Positions 61,931-64,000 of a DNA stretch of 64,000 bases are shown here, in pieces. The translations under genes and the position numbers were made by a program. The notes under the pieces were generated by a model. That model searched no databases. It saw only the letters and a list, made by a program, of their open reading frames with translations, and was not told the origin of the DNA. How positions within the stretch are numbered: the stretch's first letter is position 1; every line of letters starts with the position of its first letter. Source of the DNA: Tenodera sinensis (lineage: Eukaryota > Arthropoda > Insecta > Mantodea > Mantidae); the NCBI GenBank assembly GCA_030765045.1, contig CM060966.1, positions 61,064,022 to 61,128,021 of the forward strand, written 5' to 3'.

Positions 61931-63194
61931 AAGAAAGAAAGAAAGAAAGAGAGAAAGAAAAAACAAAGAAAGACAGAAAGAAAGGAAGAAAGTAGGCGAG
62001 AAACAAAGAAAGAAAGATAGAAAGAAAGAAAGAAGGAAAGAAAGAAAGTAAGAAGGAAAGAAAGATAGAAAGAAAGAAAGAATGCAAGAAAGAAAAAAAG
62101 AAAGAAAGAAAAAAAGAAAGAAAGAAAAAAGAAAGAAAGGAAGGAAGAAAGAAAGAAACAAGGAAGGAAAGAAAGAAAGAAAGGAAGAAAGAAAGAAAGG
62201 AAGAAAGAAAGCAAGAAAGAAAACACAAAGATAGGAAGTAACAAGCAATGAAAGAAAGAGCGGAAGAGAGGAATAGAGAAAGACACAAAGAAAGAAGGAA
62301 AGAAAGAAAGAAAGCTAGACAGAAAGAAACAAAGAAAGAAACAAACAACGAAAGACAGAAAGAAAGAGAGAAAAATAGAAAGATACAAAGAACGTTAGAA
62401 AGAAAGAAGCGAAGAAAAATGAAAGATGCAAAGAGCGATAGAAAGATAGAAAAAAGTAAGAAAGATAAAAAGAAAGAAAGAAAGGAGGAAAGAAAGAAAG
62501 AAAAAAGACAGAAAGAATGAAAATTAGAAAGGAAGAAAGACAGAAAGATGGAAAGAAAGAAAGAAGGAAAGGAAAAAAGAAAGAAGGAAAGAAAGAAAGA
62601 AAGAAGGAAGGAAAGGAAGATAGAAAGAAAGAAAGAGAGAAAGAAAAGAAAGGAAGAAAAAAAGAAAGACAGACAGAGAAAAGAAAGAAGGAAACAAAGA
62701 AAGAAGGAGGAACGAAAGAAAGAATCAAAGAAATATAGAAATAAAGAAAGAAAGAAAGATAGAAAGAAAGATAGAAAGACAAAAAGAAAGAAAGAAAAGA
62801 AAGGAAGAAAGAAAGACAGACAGACAGAAAAAAGAAAGAAAGAAAGAAAGAAGGAAAGAAAGAAAATAGCAAAGAAAGAAAGAATGAAAGAAAGAAAGAA
62901 AGGAAGCAGGTAACAAGGAAAGAAAAATAGAACGAAAGATAGAAAGAAAGAGAGAAGGAAAAAAAGACAGGAAGAATGAAAGATAGAAAGGAAAAGGAAA
63001 GTCAGATAGATAGAAAGAAACAACGATTCAAACAAGGTAAGAAAGAAGGAAGGAAACAAAGAAACAAAGCAAGAAAGAGAAGAAGAGAGGAAGAGAGGAA
63101 GCAAGAAAGAAAGAAAGATAGATGGGAAGGAAGGCAAAGAAAGGAAGAAAGAAAGAGAGAAAGGAAGAAATAAAAATAGAAAGAAAGATAGAAA

Positions 63195-63226
<32 letters not shown>

Positions 63227-64000
63227 AAAGAATGAAAGAAAGAAAAATAGAAAGATAGAAAGAACGAAGGATAGGAAGAGAGGAAGAGTGAAGGGCAGAA
63301 AGAAAGAAAGAATGAATAAAAGAAGCAAAGAAAAAAAGAAAGAAAGAAACAATGGACGAAGCAAGGAAACAAAGAAAGAAAAATAGCAAGAAAGAAACAA
63401 AGAAAGAAAGAAAGAAAGAAGGAAAGAAAGAAAGAAAGGAAGAAAGAAAGAGAGGAAGAAAGAAAGAAAGACTTAAAGAAAGAAAGAATGAAAGAGAGAG
63501 AAAGATAGGAAGAGAGCAAGAGAGAAAGAAAGAAAGAGAGAAAGAAAAAATGAAAGAAAGAACGAAAGAAAGGAAGAAAGAAAGAAAGAAAGAAGGAAAG
63601 AAAAAAGAAAGAATGAAAAAATAAAGAAAGAAAGGAAGAAAGAAAGAAAGAAAGGAAGAAAGAAAGAAAGAGAGAAAGAAACAAAGATAGAAAGAAAGAA
63701 AGTAAGAAGGAAAGAAAGATAGACAGAATGAAAGAAAGAAAGAAAGAAAGAAAAAAAGAAAGAAAAAAAGAAAGAAAGGAAGAAAGAAAGAAAGAAACAA
63801 GGAAGGAAAGAAAGAAAGATAGAAAGATAGAAAGAAAGAAAGAAAGAAAGAGAGAAAGAAAGAAAAAAGAAAGAGAGGAAGAAGGAAAGAATGAGAGAAC
63901 GAGAGAAAGAGAGGAAGAGTGGAAGAGAGAAAGACAGAAAGAAAGAAAGAATGAAAGAAAGAAAGAAGGAAAGAAAGATAGAAAGAAAGAAACAAAGATA
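61931..64000 (+). repeat. Family B, third occurrence of the 40.5-42.6 kb segment, truncated by the window edge
   Basis: GTAGGCGAG at 61992, single anchor AAAATTA at 62520, ATCAAAGAAATATAG at 62724 and ATGGACGAAGC at 63352. These match 40549, 41079, 41264 and 41896 in B1 and 50873, 51393, 51578 and 52214 in B2, with offsets from B2 of 11119-11146. It is more diverged from both than they are from each other (extra GACA units at 62815, several indels). The sequence leaves the window inside the repeat. Confidence 0.85.

Larger units (their letters stand above)
1..64000 (+). repeat. (GAAA)n-derived polypurine satellite array, whole window
   Basis: Every part of the window is made of GAAA tetramers and single-base variants of them, with the purine strand on plus throughout. 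Pyrimidines are nearly always single; the longest pyrimidine run I noticed is three bases (for example TTT near 15810). All four positions of the tetramer vary, and variants to C and to T are both common. No inversion of the purine strand was seen anywhere. The array reaches both edges, so it is truncated by the window. Known of such sequences: long homopurine-homopyrimidine tracts can form triplex (H-DNA), stall polymerases and are hard to sequence. No promoter, terminator, RNA gene or codon-biased gene is supported. What I infer is a heterochromatic satellite of a eukaryote; the species is not determinable here. Confidence 0.97.

Noticed and set aside
1..64000. Telomere or interstitial telomeric repeat
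   Set aside because: There is no TTAGGG/CCCTAA or other known telomeric unit; TTAG occurs only as isolated AAAATTAG or GTTAG words.
1..64000. GAA/TTC triplet expansion like that of the FXN intron
   Set aside because: The period is four bases (GAAA), not three; GAAGAA occurs only as short phase slips.
1..64000. Transposable element (LINE, SINE, LTR, DNA transposon)
   Set aside because: There is no ordinary-complexity sequence, no terminal inverted repeats and no coding remnants. Module boundaries are explained by tandem duplication and deletion.
1..64000. Many AATAAA words as polyadenylation signals and TATA-like words as promoters
   Set aside because: AATAAA arises automatically from G-to-T change in GAAA, and TATA-like words from GATA or ATATAG variants. 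They occur throughout with no other gene context.
1..64000. tRNA, rRNA or structured ncRNA genes
   Set aside because: A strand with so few C and T residues cannot form the Watson-Crick stems of these RNAs, and no conserved RNA words were seen.
1..64000. Alpha-satellite-like centromere (171 bp monomer or CENP-B box)
   Set aside because: There is no monomer near 171 bp and no CENP-B-box-like GC-rich word. A centromeric role cannot be excluded, but nothing in the sequence supports it.

Overview
This window is one uninterrupted, highly diverged tetranucleotide satellite built on the unit GAAA (plus strand) / TTTC (minus strand). I find no protein-coding gene, tRNA, rRNA, CRISPR array or recognisable transposon in it. 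The plus strand is almost all purine: A dominates, G makes up most of the rest, and C+T are roughly 5-10% of bases in the lines I counted. The pyrimidines are nearly always isolated single-base variants of GAAA (CAAA, TAAA, GGAA, GCAA, GTAA, GACA, GATA, GAGA, GAAC, GAAT). The purine strand keeps the same orientation from base 1 to base 64000. The array runs off both ends of the window, so its true size is unknown. A block of this size and simplicity points to a eukaryotic, heterochromatin-like locus in a long-read assembly. The species cannot be named from the sequence. A vertebrate is plausible because long GAAA arrays are known there, but this is a weak inference.

The array is not random. 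Rare pyrimidine-containing words act as landmarks and show nested, head-to-tail segmental duplications. Family A (left) occurs three times: A1 1-7485, A2 8316-15681 and A3 19976-26581. A1 to A2 is offset by about 8.24 kb, and A3 lacks about 0.7 kb. A spacer module D (7486-8315 and about 19230-19975) precedes A2 and A3. Family C, of about 1.9 kb, follows A2 (15682-19229, irregular) and A3 (26582-28139, split by a 797 bp insert E1), and forms a tandem pair at 30756-34479. Between them lie a local tandem block G (28140-29380) and a second E block (29861-30755). A 532 bp tandem pair F (34480-35543) leads into family B.

Family B (right half) has a unit of about 10.3 kb: B1 about 35285-45603 and B2 about 45604-56250. 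Its distal part was re-amplified as a unit of about 4.35 kb (53288-57656 and 57657-61930). From 61931 to the right edge the sequence returns to the part of B seen at about 40490-42600. Six copies of a 44 bp tandem doublet mark B sub-modules.

At least four scales of process are visible: 4-nt slippage (copies differ by whole tetramers), short tandem duplications (44 bp, about 0.2 kb, 481 bp, 532 bp, about 640 bp), modules of about 2 kb, and higher-order repeats of 4-10 kb. Long conceptual reading frames, up to 1403 codons on the minus strand, are a by-product of the repeat. The most notable aspects are the extreme strand asymmetry over 64 kb (triplex/H-DNA potential), the nested higher-order architecture grown from a simple repeat, and a recurrent AAAATTAG-containing anchor at module starts.
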